Shown: positions 34,465-44,743 of the stretch, one piece after another
How the letters are laid out: each line of letters starts with the position of its first letter
How positions within the stretch are numbered: the first letter of the stretch is position 1
Assembly: GCA_021401465.1 (NCBI GenBank)
Contig: JADDMT010000008.1
Location: 310,001-374,000 of the forward strand
DNA: 64,000 nt
From: Teratosphaeria epicoccoides
Taxonomy: Eukaryota; Ascomycota; Dothideomycetes; Mycosphaerellales; Teratosphaeriaceae
Direction: 5' to 3'
Made by a program: the position numbers and the translations under genes
The notes under the pieces: model-generated
Told to the model about the DNA's origin: nothing
What the model saw: the letters and a program-made list of their open reading frames with translations, nothing else
Database searches by the model: none

Positions 34465-36121
34465 GGGGGAGATCGGATACAGACTGGGACGCGTCGACAT
34501 CGAGTTTTCACAGTACTTGCATACCTTGGCGAAACCCTCCCCCGCAAGAGCTAGACCACGGTTCTCAAATCGATTTCTGTTCTACCTGGCTGCCAGGTTC
34601 TTGCATTCGGCTGAGCGTCACTGAACAAGTTCGGCGGCTTCCAGACCCTGCAATCCGTTCGTCTTGTTCCGTCTTACCAAAGACCATCCTAATCCAGACG
34701 ATTTTTGCTGAAGAAATTGTTATTCTGAGCTTGTCGGGTCTGCCAGGGCTAGAGGGATCGAATCGAAGACTTCATGTAGATGCTTGAAAGCTTTAGTCAA
34801 GCAACCAGCAGCGGAGAGGGCAAACGTGGTGCAGTCGAACGAGGGCGACAAGCATAGACTTTGCCGACGCGCTGCTGTGCCCTCAGGTTATGCTGCACAC
34901 CTGGGAGCAAAATCCTGGCGATTTTTGTGGTCTTTTGATCCATGAGCGCTTGCAGTATGAGTTCGCGAGGCCAATACAGGGGCGGATTTGAGTGCATATT
35001 ATGTTGACTGAAGCACACCTGTATGTATATCATCGATCCATTGCTGCATGACCAAGAGAGTCGGCTCAGTACCTCAACCTTCGACAACGCGAGGCCACTG
35101 ACCGTACCACCTCAGCATGTCGCGCCCTTGTCTGCAACAGACTTGGGTTCAATTCCATTCATGCCTGCCCTTGGCAAAGCATCAAATAGTCATGCTGCTG
35201 CAGCCAGCGTGGCATGTCGCCTGAGATCAAGTACCAATCGCAAACTTGGTTCGGTAGGAGTCGTCGCAGAATTGCGTTGGAATTTGTGATTGGTCATCGC
35301 GGAAATGACTTCTTGCTGTACAGCCACGATGGGCGCGCACTCTACGCGCGGCTCAGTTACTGACCATTAGTAATCACTGCTCTGTACCAGCAAGAAGTAG
35401 ACACGTACACTGCCAGCTTTGGCGGGAAGCTCGTGCACGAAAAAGGAGTCATTCAGGAGTATGGGCTCAGATTAGTCACGTGCAATTGATCAACGAACAT
35501 TTCATTAATATTGGCGGTGAGGTCACGCTTGCCCTTGGCGCACGGACGAGATCGTCGTGACTACCCTCTTCCGTAGGTCTTCGAGAACAACACACTCCTT
35601 GTCCAGATTTGCTTTCAGTTGAGAACTTCGCATCCAGCCCACGACTGCCCTTTTGTCCCCAGTTAGCCACACAGTACACCAGGTAAGTACACCGTCCGCT
35701 TCCCACGCCGGTCGCTATCATGAACGCCAAGCCTCGAGGATATTCCAATGGGCCGAGCAAAAGGAGCGCGAAGGGCCCACTGTCACCGCATTGCAGCACC
35801 AGGCACTTGGCACCACCAGCGGATCACACAGGCGCCATATGTGCACGGAAACACGTGGTTCCACAAGATCGAGCGTCCTTGGACCAATCGACCGAATCCG
35901 GGATCTTTTGGGCATCTTCTCAGCAAGTATTACAGACCTGCGGATCCCTGCGGCAACCTGGACACATCAGGCGCTCACATCAGTCACGCTCGGAGCAATC
36001 TGCACGAATGCCGGTACCGTCGCGCCCTTGCGACTGCTCACATCCATCGCCAGCAACAAATCATTATTGCGCAGTCGCTAACAACTTCGTGCAGCTCATC
36101 CCTTGATCCAACACCGTCACA
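34465..36121. other. Intergenic, leader of the 14-3-3 gene
   Basis: 1.66 kb. The last few hundred bases are probably the promoter and 5' leader of the 14-3-3 gene. ORFs of 100-170 codons between 35653 and 36260 overlap each other in three frames and run into the 14-3-3 coding region, so they are treated as chance. No feature is supported in the rest. Confidence 0.5.
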
Positions 36122-37098
36122 ATGGGTTATGAGGATTCCGTCTACCTTGCGAAGCTTGCTGAGCAGGCTGAGCGCTATGAGGGTACGTTCCGCGACTGCC
36201 TCATATTTGTCTGAAGTTTGGGCTTCGCTGACGATATTGCAGAGATGGTTGAGAATATGAAGGCCGTCGCATCCGCAGACCAAGAGCTTTCCGTCGAGGA
36301 GAGGAATCTGTTGTCCGTTGCCTACAAGAACGTCATTGGTGCCCGCCGTGCCTCTTGGCGCATTGTTACCAGCATTGAGCAAAAGGAGGAGTCGAAGGGC
36401 AACGAGGCCCAGGTCAAGCTCATTAAGGAGTACCGCGAGAAGATCGAGAACGAGCTGGCCAAAATCTGCGAGGACATCCTCGAGGTGCTGGACAAGCACT
36501 TGATCCCGTCCGCACAGAGCGGCGAGTCGAAGGTGTTCTATCACAAGATGTGCGTACACGCGTACCAAATCTATTATGGGCGCCATCACTGACAAAGCCT
36601 CGCTCATAGGAAGGGCGACTACCACCGCTACCTCGCTGAGTTCGCTACTGGCGACAAGCGCCAGGCGTCGGCCAACAAGTCGCTCGAGGCGTACCAAGCT
36701 GCCACCGAAGTTGCCGCGACTGAGCTTGCGCCTACGCACCCGATCCGCCTTGGCCTGGCCCTGAACTTCTCGGTCTTCTACTACGAGATTTTGAACTCGC
36801 CGGACAAGGCTTGCCAGATGGCCAAGACCTCCTTCGATGAGGCCATTGCTGAGCTCGACACTCTATCTGAGGAAAGCTACAAGGACTCCACCCTCATCAT
36901 GCAGCTGCTCCGCGACAACTTGGTGAGTTGATACAGCATCCGTCTCCCACACTTCATGATTACTGACGCCATGAACAGACCCTCTGGACTTCGTCCGAGG
37001 CCGAGCCTTCTGGTGAGGCCACCGCACCTGCCGAGGGCGAGTCCAAGGATACCGCCGATGCACCGGTCGGAGAAGAGGCCAAGCCTGCTGCCCCATAA
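36122..37098 (+). CDS. BMH1: 14-3-3 protein (Bmh1/Rad24 family)
   Basis: Phosphoserine/threonine-binding dimeric adaptor of the cytosol and nucleus. Four exons, 36122-36182, 36243-36549, 36610-36922 and 36979-37098, give 266 residues. Family landmarks are all present: the opening YLAKLAEQAERYEEMVENMK, RNLLSVAYKNVIGARRASWR (phosphopeptide-pocket Lys and Arg), the pocket Arg-Tyr in KGDYHRYLAEF, and helix 7-9 segments SVFYYEILNSPDKAC and LIMQLLRDNLTLWTS. The acidic, Ala/Glu-rich tail is variable as usual. The symbol follows the yeast orthologue group; filamentous fungi often have two paralogues, so assignment to one is not made. Confidence 0.95.
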
Positions 37099-38954
37099 AC
37101 GCTTGCTGCGAATGATACACCTACATGTCAATGAGTTACGGCAGTGATGTGGATGGCGGGAGGAGGAGGAGGAGGGAGGGGTGGGGTCTATGCATTCCTT
37201 TGGTGCGCGAGCGGACGAGCGGCGATGTGTGTAGTCGCTCGCAGCTCTTTAGCGAATGGATGTGGCAGGTATCCATCGCTGGCTGAGGCCAATGGTTGCG
37301 TGCTACTACTGCTACTGCGCTTGCTATCCTCACATACCTACAGTCAACTGACTCGAAAGTCGTTATGTTGTGAACGCTGTCTCCCACGACCACCTCGAAG
37401 CATCTGACGAGAGCTCCACCCGAGAATGATGAGGCCCTGCAAGTCATACAGACGTGATCCCGAGTGAGGCTGTGAGATGTGGTGGGAGGTGAAACGCGAT
37501 GAGACAAAGACATAGGTATGACAGCTCGCTGCATGTAGTGTATCGCTGTACTTCCCGTAGAAATGGTTAGCCACGGTAGTAGGCCAATGCGGAGGCGACC
37601 AGTCCGGACTTGGCGTTCCGCGGGGGCGTCGAGAAGGCAGCTGCAAGTGCAAGTGCTGTTTCCTTGTCTAGATCCTACCTCCGAACAACCCACCAAAACC
37701 TGAGATCATCGACATCATCTCACCTTCACCCTCATATTTTCGGCGTCTGCGTGCGTTCTGCAAAAGCGTTCGTTGCTGAGCCTTGAGCGAGACATTGGCT
37801 GCTTATATTCGGCACCTTCAACAGCTTGGAAGCAACACGACCTTGCGATAACATCACTGGTGAGTCTTCCACACACACAAAGTGGCCTTTCTTCACATTG
37901 GCGGCGAGGCGTGAGGGCGGAGCAGTAGCGGCTCGTCAAACATGCAGCAGAGGCCGGAGCAGGCTCCCAGATCGTCGGGAATGCAAGTCGATCAAGCCTC
38001 AAGCACATATCCTTGCATCCAGAACTCGGAGACCAACCGACCAGACTTCTCTACCTGGGAACGGACCATGGTGCATCACACATCAGCGAGACCTTGGGCA
38101 ACAATGCGACCAAGTCATCTGACCTGTACGCGACTCGGGCCACAAAGTCTAGTATTTTCAGACTCGCGACACCGGCGCAGGAGTTGGCATAAGGTTTGGG
38201 CCTTGGGCTTGGGCTGAGTTCTGGTCTGCGAAATTCCCGCCCTGGCTGGTGGTCACCACTTCCGCGCTGCTTTCACAAGTGTGCTTCCTTGCTGCTTCCG
38301 TGCCACCTAACGTCCACTACTCCTCCTCCGCCGCTCCTACCATCATCAGCATCACTACTTCTTGACCTCTCCATCCTGCATATCTCTTTTTGCGTGCGCG
38401 CGCGTCAGTCAGCGTTCTTCTTTCGGAGGACTTACACAGAACTCTTGCAGTCGTCAGTCACGAGCGAGCGATTCGAAGCACATCCATCCGTCAATTTCCG
38501 GACCCCACGAGCGCACGTCCTTGCGACCAACTTCGGATCCTCAAGGCCACCAACGCAGTGTAGCTCAGGCTTTGGTTGTCTGCTTGCTTGCTTACCTACT
38601 CGCTTGCTGCGGCTTCAGCATACCACACATTGTCACAGTCCTTTTCGTCGATCCAGCGATCTGGTGATTGGCACGACTGCTCCTTTTGTCACGAGACAAC
38701 GGCCGGGCGAAAGCATACTTAGTGTTTTTAACGTGAGTGGGTACCTGATCTATCTACTCATCACAAGCTTGGCGCATTGCCGCAGGTGGCTGCGCGCAGC
38801 TTCATCCGTGAACGCAAATACTCACGAGAGCGCACATGCAGACAAACCTCGAACTTTACGTAACCGACTTCACTCACCGGAGAAGAACACTTAAATTCGA
38901 CTTTTAGGTGTCACTTCCGTCTACCGACACAAACACGACATTTCCACCGTCACG
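37099..38954. other. 14-3-3 3' UTR and long leader/promoter of the RRM gene
   Basis: 1.86 kb. The first part has a purine-rich GGA run (37157-37182). From about 38280 to 38400 the plus strand is pyrimidine-rich, as in many strong fungal promoters and leaders. An ORF at 38196-38894 has no domain and is followed by a stop before the RRM start, so it is taken as chance or as leader. Confidence 0.5.
37157..37182 (+). repeat. GGA-type purine microsatellite
   Basis: Short run of GGA units grading into G-rich sequence, about 60 bp after the 14-3-3 stop codon and therefore probably in its 3' UTR. Confidence 0.7.
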
Positions 38955-40330
38955 ATGAGCTTCCCCAACTTCGGCGAAGGTGGAGCGCAGCCCCAGCAGA
39001 CCGGTGAAGAGCAGGGCGCTTTCGGCGCACCAGGCGCACAGCAACAGCAGCCCCCGATGGGTGGTCAGCAGATGGACCCGTCGCAGCAGCCCGGCCAATT
39101 TGTTCAGGGCGAGTTTCCGGGTGCAGCTCAAGGTGGTGCGCCAGGCGCTCAGGGCGGACAACCAGGTGGCGACCGCAAGACTACGTTATGGTATGCGAAG
39201 GAGGATATCGGACACGTTCGGACATGTGAAGGCTGACTTGGCATAGGATGGGCGAGCTTGAGCCATGGATCGACGAGAACTTCGTGAGGAGCGTCTGGTT
39301 CGGCATGGGCTACCAGGTCAATGTCAAGATGATTCGCGACAAGTTTTCTGGATCCAACGCCGGCTACTGCTTCGTCGATTTCGAGAACTCTGACGCCGCG
39401 AGTCGAGCTCTTGCGCTGAATGGGCAAGTCATACCGAACTCCAACCGTCAGTTCAAGCTCAATTGGGCCACTGGCGGTGGTCTGGCAGACCGCAGCCGGG
39501 ACGACCGTGGTCCGGAGTACTCAATCTTCGTTGGCGACCTCGGCCCGGAAGTCAATGAGTACGTCCTCATGTCGCTCTTCCAGGGTAAGTACAGCTCCTG
39601 CAAGTCTGCCAAGATCATGTCGGATCCGATCAGCGGCATGTCAAGAGGCTACGGCTTCGTCCGCTTCGCCGACGAGCAGGATCAGCAGAAGGCGCTGCAC
39701 GAGATGCAAGGTGTCTACTGTGGCAACAGGCCGATGCGCATCTCCACTGCTACCCCGAAGAACAAGAGCGGTGGCGGAGGTCCAGGTATGGGCGGCATGC
39801 CAGGTGCTCCTGGCGGTCAACCAGGCATGGGCATGTACGGCGTCGGTGCACCACCACTGGGTGGCTACTACGGTGCCCCTCAGCCCATGAACCAGTTCAC
39901 CGATCCGAACAATACCACTGTCTTTGTCGGTGGTCTTTCTGGCTACGTCACCGAGGATGAGCTTAGGTCGTTCTTCCAAGGCTTTGGCGAGATCACCTAC
40001 GTCAAGATCCCACCGGGCAAGGGTTGCGGTTTTGTCCAGTTCGTCCATCGTCACGCTGCCGAGATGGCCATCAACCAGATGCAAGGCTATCCGATCGGCA
40101 ACTCGCGTGTGCGTCTGAGCTGGGGTCGCAGCCAGAACAACTCCGGTCCTGCTGGCACGCCGTACCGTCCAGCCCCTCCGCCGCCGGTCTACCCATCGAT
40201 GGGCATGCCGCCCCAGCATCCCTATGGCAACTTCGCTCCAATGAAGGTTAGTCGCATGCATCCTTCCTAACCTTCAGTCCACACACGGCGATGGTATGAG
40301 ATCGATCTATGCTGACGCTCCTTGCAGTAA
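38955..40330 (+). CDS. Three-RRM RNA-binding protein (Nam8/Ngr1/Csx1 type)
   Basis: RNA-binding protein with three RRMs, of the group containing yeast Nam8 and Ngr1, fission-yeast Csx1 and animal TIA-1-like proteins; roles in splicing or mRNA stability. Exons 38955-39190 and 39247-40246 are joined in frame (W-M-G-E-L across the splice). The N-terminus is Gln/Gly/Pro-rich. RRM1 opens with TLWMGELEPWIDENFVRSVW, RRM2 with SIFVGDLGPEVNEYVLMSLF, and RRM3 with TVFVGGLSGYVTEDELRSFF, each with its RNP1-type core (for example CGFVQFVHR). The end is Pro-rich. A GTTAGT donor after codon Lys-411 and an acceptor at 40326-40327 would place TAA (40328-40330) directly after the intron, giving 412 residues. 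If the intron is retained, the protein ends eight codons later at 40270. Confidence 0.9.
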
Positions 40331-41173
40331 GCGTTCGATTTTTGATACCTGCTTTGAGAGTGATTGCGCTTTAGCGGGAGTTGGTTCAGGGTTACTGCTA
40401 CAACAACTAGTTTCCAGCTTACACTACTGCATGCACGCCTTATTTGCCGTGGACCACGAACGACCATGACTATCTACGCGATCTGGGCTCTGACGAATCG
40501 AACGAACTCCTCTTCAATCGATTGCTCTCACTTATTCGAGATACCAAGCAAGGGCGCTATTGAACGATTACTGCATCATCGAGACAGGGGCGGGCGGTAC
40601 AGGTTGTTTCCAGGCGGAGTTGCTGTTTCGGCAGAAAAGTTGTTTCCTTCTACTGCATCACCTTAGCCACACACCACATCGACCCCGACTGACCCTTCCA
40701 ACACTCTTCTGCTCATCGACCCAACTTTTACTGGCGAACATCATTCACAGGTCATAGTTCATACCTCACGGCGATCTCTGGTTGCATGTACCAACAGGAG
40801 AGAGAGACTGCTGCATACAAGTTGGCGCTGGGGCAAGATTGGCTGTTGTTTCTATCTTTTAGCTAGCTAGCTTCGCGCGAGGATAGCAGGCTAAGCTGGA
40901 AGAGGCAGCGAGAGTCGGCAGCATTTTTAGCTGCTAACTTAGCTAGGCAGGCAGCTGATAGTATTGTGAATTGATGTTTTGATTCAAGTCTTTCGTTGGT
41001 GTCGGCCATGCGCCGCGTTCCCGTGCGTGGTTAGCTGCCTTCTGATGGTCATCGAGGTCCCCAGCGACAACAGCTAACGTCCGTTTCTCGTTCCACTGCG
41101 AAGGCACAACCTACACCCTGAATCGCATGTTCCGAGAATTCAACACTGAGCTTGAATTGAAAAAGCCCCCTAT
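40331..41173. other. Convergent 3' region
   Basis: 843 bp between two 3' ends. Contains the self-complementary 12-mer AGCTAGCTAGCT near 40861 and related AGCT-rich words to about 40960. No ORF is supported. Expected to be 3' UTRs. Confidence 0.5.
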
Positions 41174-42838
41174 TCAATCGTCCGCAGCAGCACCGATCAA
41201 CGCCTCGAGCTCCTCAGGACTCAACGTACTCTTCCTCCGCCTCGGCCTCCCACGAATCTTAGTCTTCTTCGCCATCGGACTCCCGGCGACCGGCAGCTTC
41301 CCAAGCGTATCGTCACCTTCCGTGTCGTTTGCTGCATCAAGTCCGGATCCATTCAACGCTTGCTTAGCTGGCGATGGAGCAGGCGCAGTACTCTGCGTTG
41401 GTCTGGCCGCGGCAGCTTCCTCGGCTTCTCGTTCTGCTTGCTGGAGTTTCTCTTCGATAGACATGAGCGGGCTTTCGGCGGAAGTTTCTGCGTCTTCGTC
41501 CTCGAGGTCGAAGTCTTCGGGGATTGGTAGGGAGGGGAACTGTGGGAGTGACTTGTTGTAGCTTGAAGACGGTCGGAGGTCGAAGGAGATTGGAGGCTCA
41601 AGGACGTCCCGCTTGCGTTTGCCTGGGCTGCTGGTGTTGCTTTCTGGGGTCGACCGGCGTGAGAGAGTGTGCTGGGAGGCTCCGAAGCTGTCGCTGTCCA
41701 GACCGTTGATCTCGGATATGCTGATGTCGTTGACGACCCTTTGGTTTGAATCTTGATAATGCGAGTCGACTGGTTTGTGCACGGGCGAGACTAGACCCAT
41801 GCCTCGTCGCAGATCGTCGATGTTTATGGTGTCGCCGGTGTCCATCCGTCGTCTCCAGCCTTCCATCATCACAAGCAAATCCTTCCACCTTGACTCCATT
41901 CGCTCCCAGCCTTCTCGTAGTCTGGCGATTTCCTCCTCCCGCACTTCGACCTCCTCGATGGTGACAAAGTTCGGGTTGCTCAAGACTCCCTTCAGATGAT
42001 GCAGACACCTCTCCATATCCACCGCTAACGTGTCGTATGAGGTAGGTAAAGCCTGCACCATGGCAGCACCGTTCAACTTGCCGTCCTCGTTACTGCCCAT
42101 ACTACCAATGGCGCTATCTGGGTACTCATGCGGCAATCCAAGCAGCTCGTACATCGTTGCCAGCGCCTCTCGCACCATCGCTATCAGGCTGTCGTTTTCA
42201 TCGCTGAGACTCTGGCTCAATTGCGTCAAGAACTCCGTGGTTTCTTGCTTCAGACTGTACTCTGGGTCCTGAATTTCATGTTTGCTGTCCGGTCTCCCTC
42301 TCTGTGCGCCGCCAGAGATGGTGATGCTCGGGGCAATGATAGGGCCTTTGTGATTGCCTCTCTGCTGGCCTTGCAGGTGCGTCTTCAGTCTGGCCAGCTC
42401 CGAGTCGCGCTTGCGAATATCATTCTGCGTCTGCGTTTTCACCTGCGTCAGACTCGTCTTCAGCCGCGCAGCTTGATCCTGCAGGCTCTTGAGAGCCCTC
42501 TCCATCTTCTTTGCCTCTGTCTCCGCCGCCTTCTGCGCCGCACGTGCTTGAACGGCATTGCGCGCGTCAATCTCTGCCTTGGCCTCCAGCTTCTCCAAGT
42601 CCGCATTCTTACGCGCATCGTCCGCACGCAGCTTGCGCATGGTGATGGCAACATTCTCCTGCTTCTCGCGATCCCGGTCTGCACTCAGAATCAAGTCGTG
42701 TACAAGATTGATGATCTGGGCGCGAGAGTCGCGCGATGGTTTGACGAAGTCGATTGGTTCGCCATTTCTCAGCCGTCCTCTAGCCAGCAGAAGGTTGTTG
42801 AGGTAAGTCGATGCGGTGCGCAGGCTTTCATGATCCAT
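41174..42838 (-). CDS. ADIP/SSX2IP-family coiled-coil protein (Msd1-like)
   Basis: Single exon, 554 residues. The N-terminal 65 residues (SLRTASTYLNNLLLARGRLR through LVHDLILSADRDREKQENVA) match the afadin- and alpha-actinin-binding-protein domain. Its fungal members include fission-yeast Msd1, which anchors microtubule minus ends at the spindle pole body. A long charged coiled coil follows at about residues 58-170, and a second at about 300-345 (VREEEIARLREGWERMESRW). The C-terminal third is Ser/Pro-rich with a basic end (RGRPRRRKST). The start is the first ATG of the domain. Family is likely; the spindle-pole role is by analogy. Confidence 0.8.
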   Translation of the reverse strand: MDHESLRTASTYLNNLLLARGRLRNGEPIDFVKPSRDSRAQIINLVHDLILSADRDREKQENVAITMRKLRADDARKNADLEKLEAKAEIDARNAVQARAAQKAAETEAKKMERALKSLQDQAARLKTSLTQVKTQTQNDIRKRDSELARLKTHLQGQQRGNHKGPIIAPSITISGGAQRGRPDSKHEIQDPEYSLKQETTEFLTQLSQSLSDENDSLIAMVREALATMYELLGLPHEYPDSAIGSMGSNEDGKLNGAAMVQALPTSYDTLAVDMERCLHHLKGVLSNPNFVTIEEVEVREEEIARLREGWERMESRWKDLLVMMEGWRRRMDTGDTINIDDLRRGMGLVSPVHKPVDSHYQDSNQRVVNDISISEINGLDSDSFGASQHTLSRRSTPESNTSSPGKRKRDVLEPPISFDLRPSSSYNKSLPQFPSLPIPEDFDLEDEDAETSAESPLMSIEEKLQQAEREAEEAAAARPTQSTAPAPSPAKQALNGSGLDAANDTEGDDTLGKLPVAGSPMAKKTKIRGRPRRRKSTLSPEELEALIGAAADD

Positions 42839-43185
42839 CTTGACGGCTTGGTCGTAAAGGCCAGTACATATGTTCAGCGAAGGCCAATCATCAATGTATT
42901 GTTATGATATCTCCAGATCAATCCTAGCGCCGGTCTCCGGCAAAACACAGATTTCGGATGATCCCGGAATCTTGTAAACGTGGTACGCGGACTGAGTAAA
43001 CGCAGCTTGTTGACGCGACTGATTGCTAGTTGACACAGTCTTCTGATTGACACTGTTACAACAATTGACTGCTTCCCGATACGATTGACCGTTGTTGATA
43101 CGTTGGTCCGCTCCAAAGCGCAACTCTGTGACGTGATAATATCATCAACCGTTCGAAATGTTGGGTTATGTGGAAAAGTGACTGC

Positions 43186-43461
43186 TCACCATACAGGAAT
43201 TTGAACTACGTCCCTGATCCCAGCGACCCAGTCTCGGGCTGCCAGCCTCTCAGCCGCGTCCATCATGACAGACCGCTGCCAGCCAACTAAAACGATGTTC
43301 GCCAAGTGCACTGGCTGTCGTCCGGCCTTCTCGCGCTCCCGCATATCCGCCCACGGCCCCGCGATGCTTCGGACATCCAAGTGGGGAGCAGATGAGTCGT
43401 GACACCGTCTCCAGGAGAGGTACCACTCACAATGCACGCTTCTGATACGTCCAAGGCGCAC
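43186..43461 (-). CDS. Candidate short minus-strand ORF, possibly part of a small gene
   Basis: The last 45 residues look protein-like (VHLANIVLVGWQRSVMMDAA then ERLAARDWVAGIRDVVQ). An overlapping upstream frame (to 43607) reads STVQLIGSEKASMYRLSARN and has a GTGAGT donor at its end near 43430. No acceptor that joins the two in frame was found. There is no recognised family. It could be a small gene, a decayed one, or chance. Confidence 0.22.
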   Translation of the reverse strand: MRLGRIRSVHCEWYLSWRRCHDSSAPHLDVRSIAGPWADMREREKAGRQPVHLANIVLVGWQRSVMMDAAERLAARDWVAGIRDVVQIPVW

Positions 43462-43580
43462 TCGGTAAGGTCTATATCAAGGTTTCTGGCTGACAGACGG
43501 TACATCGATGCCTTTTCGGAACCTATCAGTTGAACGGTAGACTGGCCCCTGGCGGCCCGCTTTCGTGCAGCCAAGGATTG

Positions 43581-43590
43581 CATACATATA
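43581..43590 (+). promoter_or_regulatory. TATA-like element upstream of scytalone dehydratase
   Basis: CATACATATA lies about 90 bp before the ATG at 43678 and 20-28 bp before the in-frame ATG at 43609. If it is the TATA box, transcription would begin near or after 43609, which favours 43678 as the true start. Confidence 0.4.
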
Positions 43591-43677
43591 GAAGCATGAT
43601 GGTGCAAAATGGCAGCCGCGAACAGAAAACGAGTTCATTCCAGTACTGATCTAGAGGAACCTCGCAAAGAAAGCAAA

Positions 43678-44469
43678 ATGGGCAGTACATTGCAACTCGA
43701 GCCAGTCAAGCTGGTGTCTTGGGAGGGTAAGTGTCCTTCAGTCCGCTCAATCCCTCTCCTGAAAACAATTGGCAAACCGCACAGACACCGTATACTGAGC
43801 CATTTTCCTTCACATAGAAGCCCAAGGCTGCATGGCCGCCGTCTACGAGTGGGCCGACAGCTACGACAGCAAAGACTGGACTCGTCTCTCCAAATGCATT
43901 GCCCCGACCCTCCGCATCGACTACCGCAGCTTCCTCAACAAGATCTGGGAATCCATGCCCGCCGATGAGTTCGTCAAGATGGCGTCGGATCCGAAGGTCC
44001 TGGGTGACCCACTGCTCAAGACGCAGCACTTCATTGGCGGAACGAAGTGGGAGAAGGTAAGGAGAAGACGGAAATGGAGATGAATAGCCAAGTGCTGATT
44101 GTGGTGATGATACAGGTCAGCGACGACGAGATAATTGGGTACCACCAGCTGCGTGTGCCGCACCAGAAGTACACCGACAGCAGCATGACCAAGGTCGCAG
44201 TCAAGGGTCACGCACACTCCTTCAATATGCATTGGTACAAGAAGGTCAACGGTGTTTGGAAGTTTGCTGGTACGTATTTGCTCCTTGGCTCCAGGGGTAC
44301 TGCCGAGCAATGCTGACTTTGATGCGCTCTCGCAGGCCTCAATCCAGACATCAGATGGTTCGAATACGACTTCGACAGGGTATTCGCCCAGGGTCGTGAG
44401 GAGCTGGGCACTAAAGAGGAACACCTTGCTGAGCAGGCATCCGGCATCCCTGCGAATGGTCCCAATTAG
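43678..44469 (+). CDS. SCD1: Scytalone dehydratase (DHN-melanin pathway)
   Basis: Converts scytalone to 1,3,8-trihydroxynaphthalene and vermelone to 1,8-dihydroxynaphthalene in DHN-melanin synthesis. Four exons, 43678-43726, 43818-44056, 44116-44269 and 44336-44469, give 191 residues (family 170-190). Family blocks: AVYEWADSYDSKDW with the active-site Tyr/Asp, RIDYRSF with the second Tyr, LLKTQHFIGGTKWEK with the first catalytic His, LRVPHQKY with the second His, and GHAHSFNMHWYKK with the Ser and Asn. The end WKFAGLNPDIRWFEYDFDRV is also typical. An in-frame ATG at 43609 would add 23 residues not seen in the family. No other melanin gene is in the window. Confidence 0.94.
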
Positions 44470-44743
44470 AGGATTGGACATGTGCTCTGGAGCACGTCAC
44501 GACAGAATTAGGGTTCGAAGACATGTCGGATAAAGTAGAACAGACCTCGAGACAGTATCAACGAGAAAGTCACATTTGTCTTCATGTGCGGCCACGCACT
44601 TTTGCCTGGTGTTGGCCACAGCTGCTAGTCAGCCCCATGCAGGGCCATTGCGCTCCGGACACGCGTTGAACTGCACTCACAACAGCATTTGCAGGCTTGC
44701 CATATCAAGCTGGACATTGGACGTTGCAGACACGCTTCTCGCC

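Larger units (their letters stand above)
42839..43677. promoter_or_regulatory. Divergent region between ADIP-like gene and scytalone dehydratase
   Basis: 839 bp. Contains a TATA-like element close to the scytalone dehydratase start and a candidate minus-strand ORF at 43186-43461 listed separately. No melanin-regulator site could be defined by eye. Confidence 0.5.

Noticed and set aside
35653..36260. Three overlapping ORFs of 128-170 codons upstream of the 14-3-3 gene
   Set aside because: They overlap each other in all frames and the last runs into the first 14-3-3 exons.
38196..38894. 232-codon plus-strand ORF before the RRM gene
   Set aside because: Low-complexity translation of a pyrimidine-rich leader; no domain.
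42128..42907. 259-codon plus-strand ORF
   Set aside because: Antisense shadow of the ADIP-like coiled-coil coding sequence.
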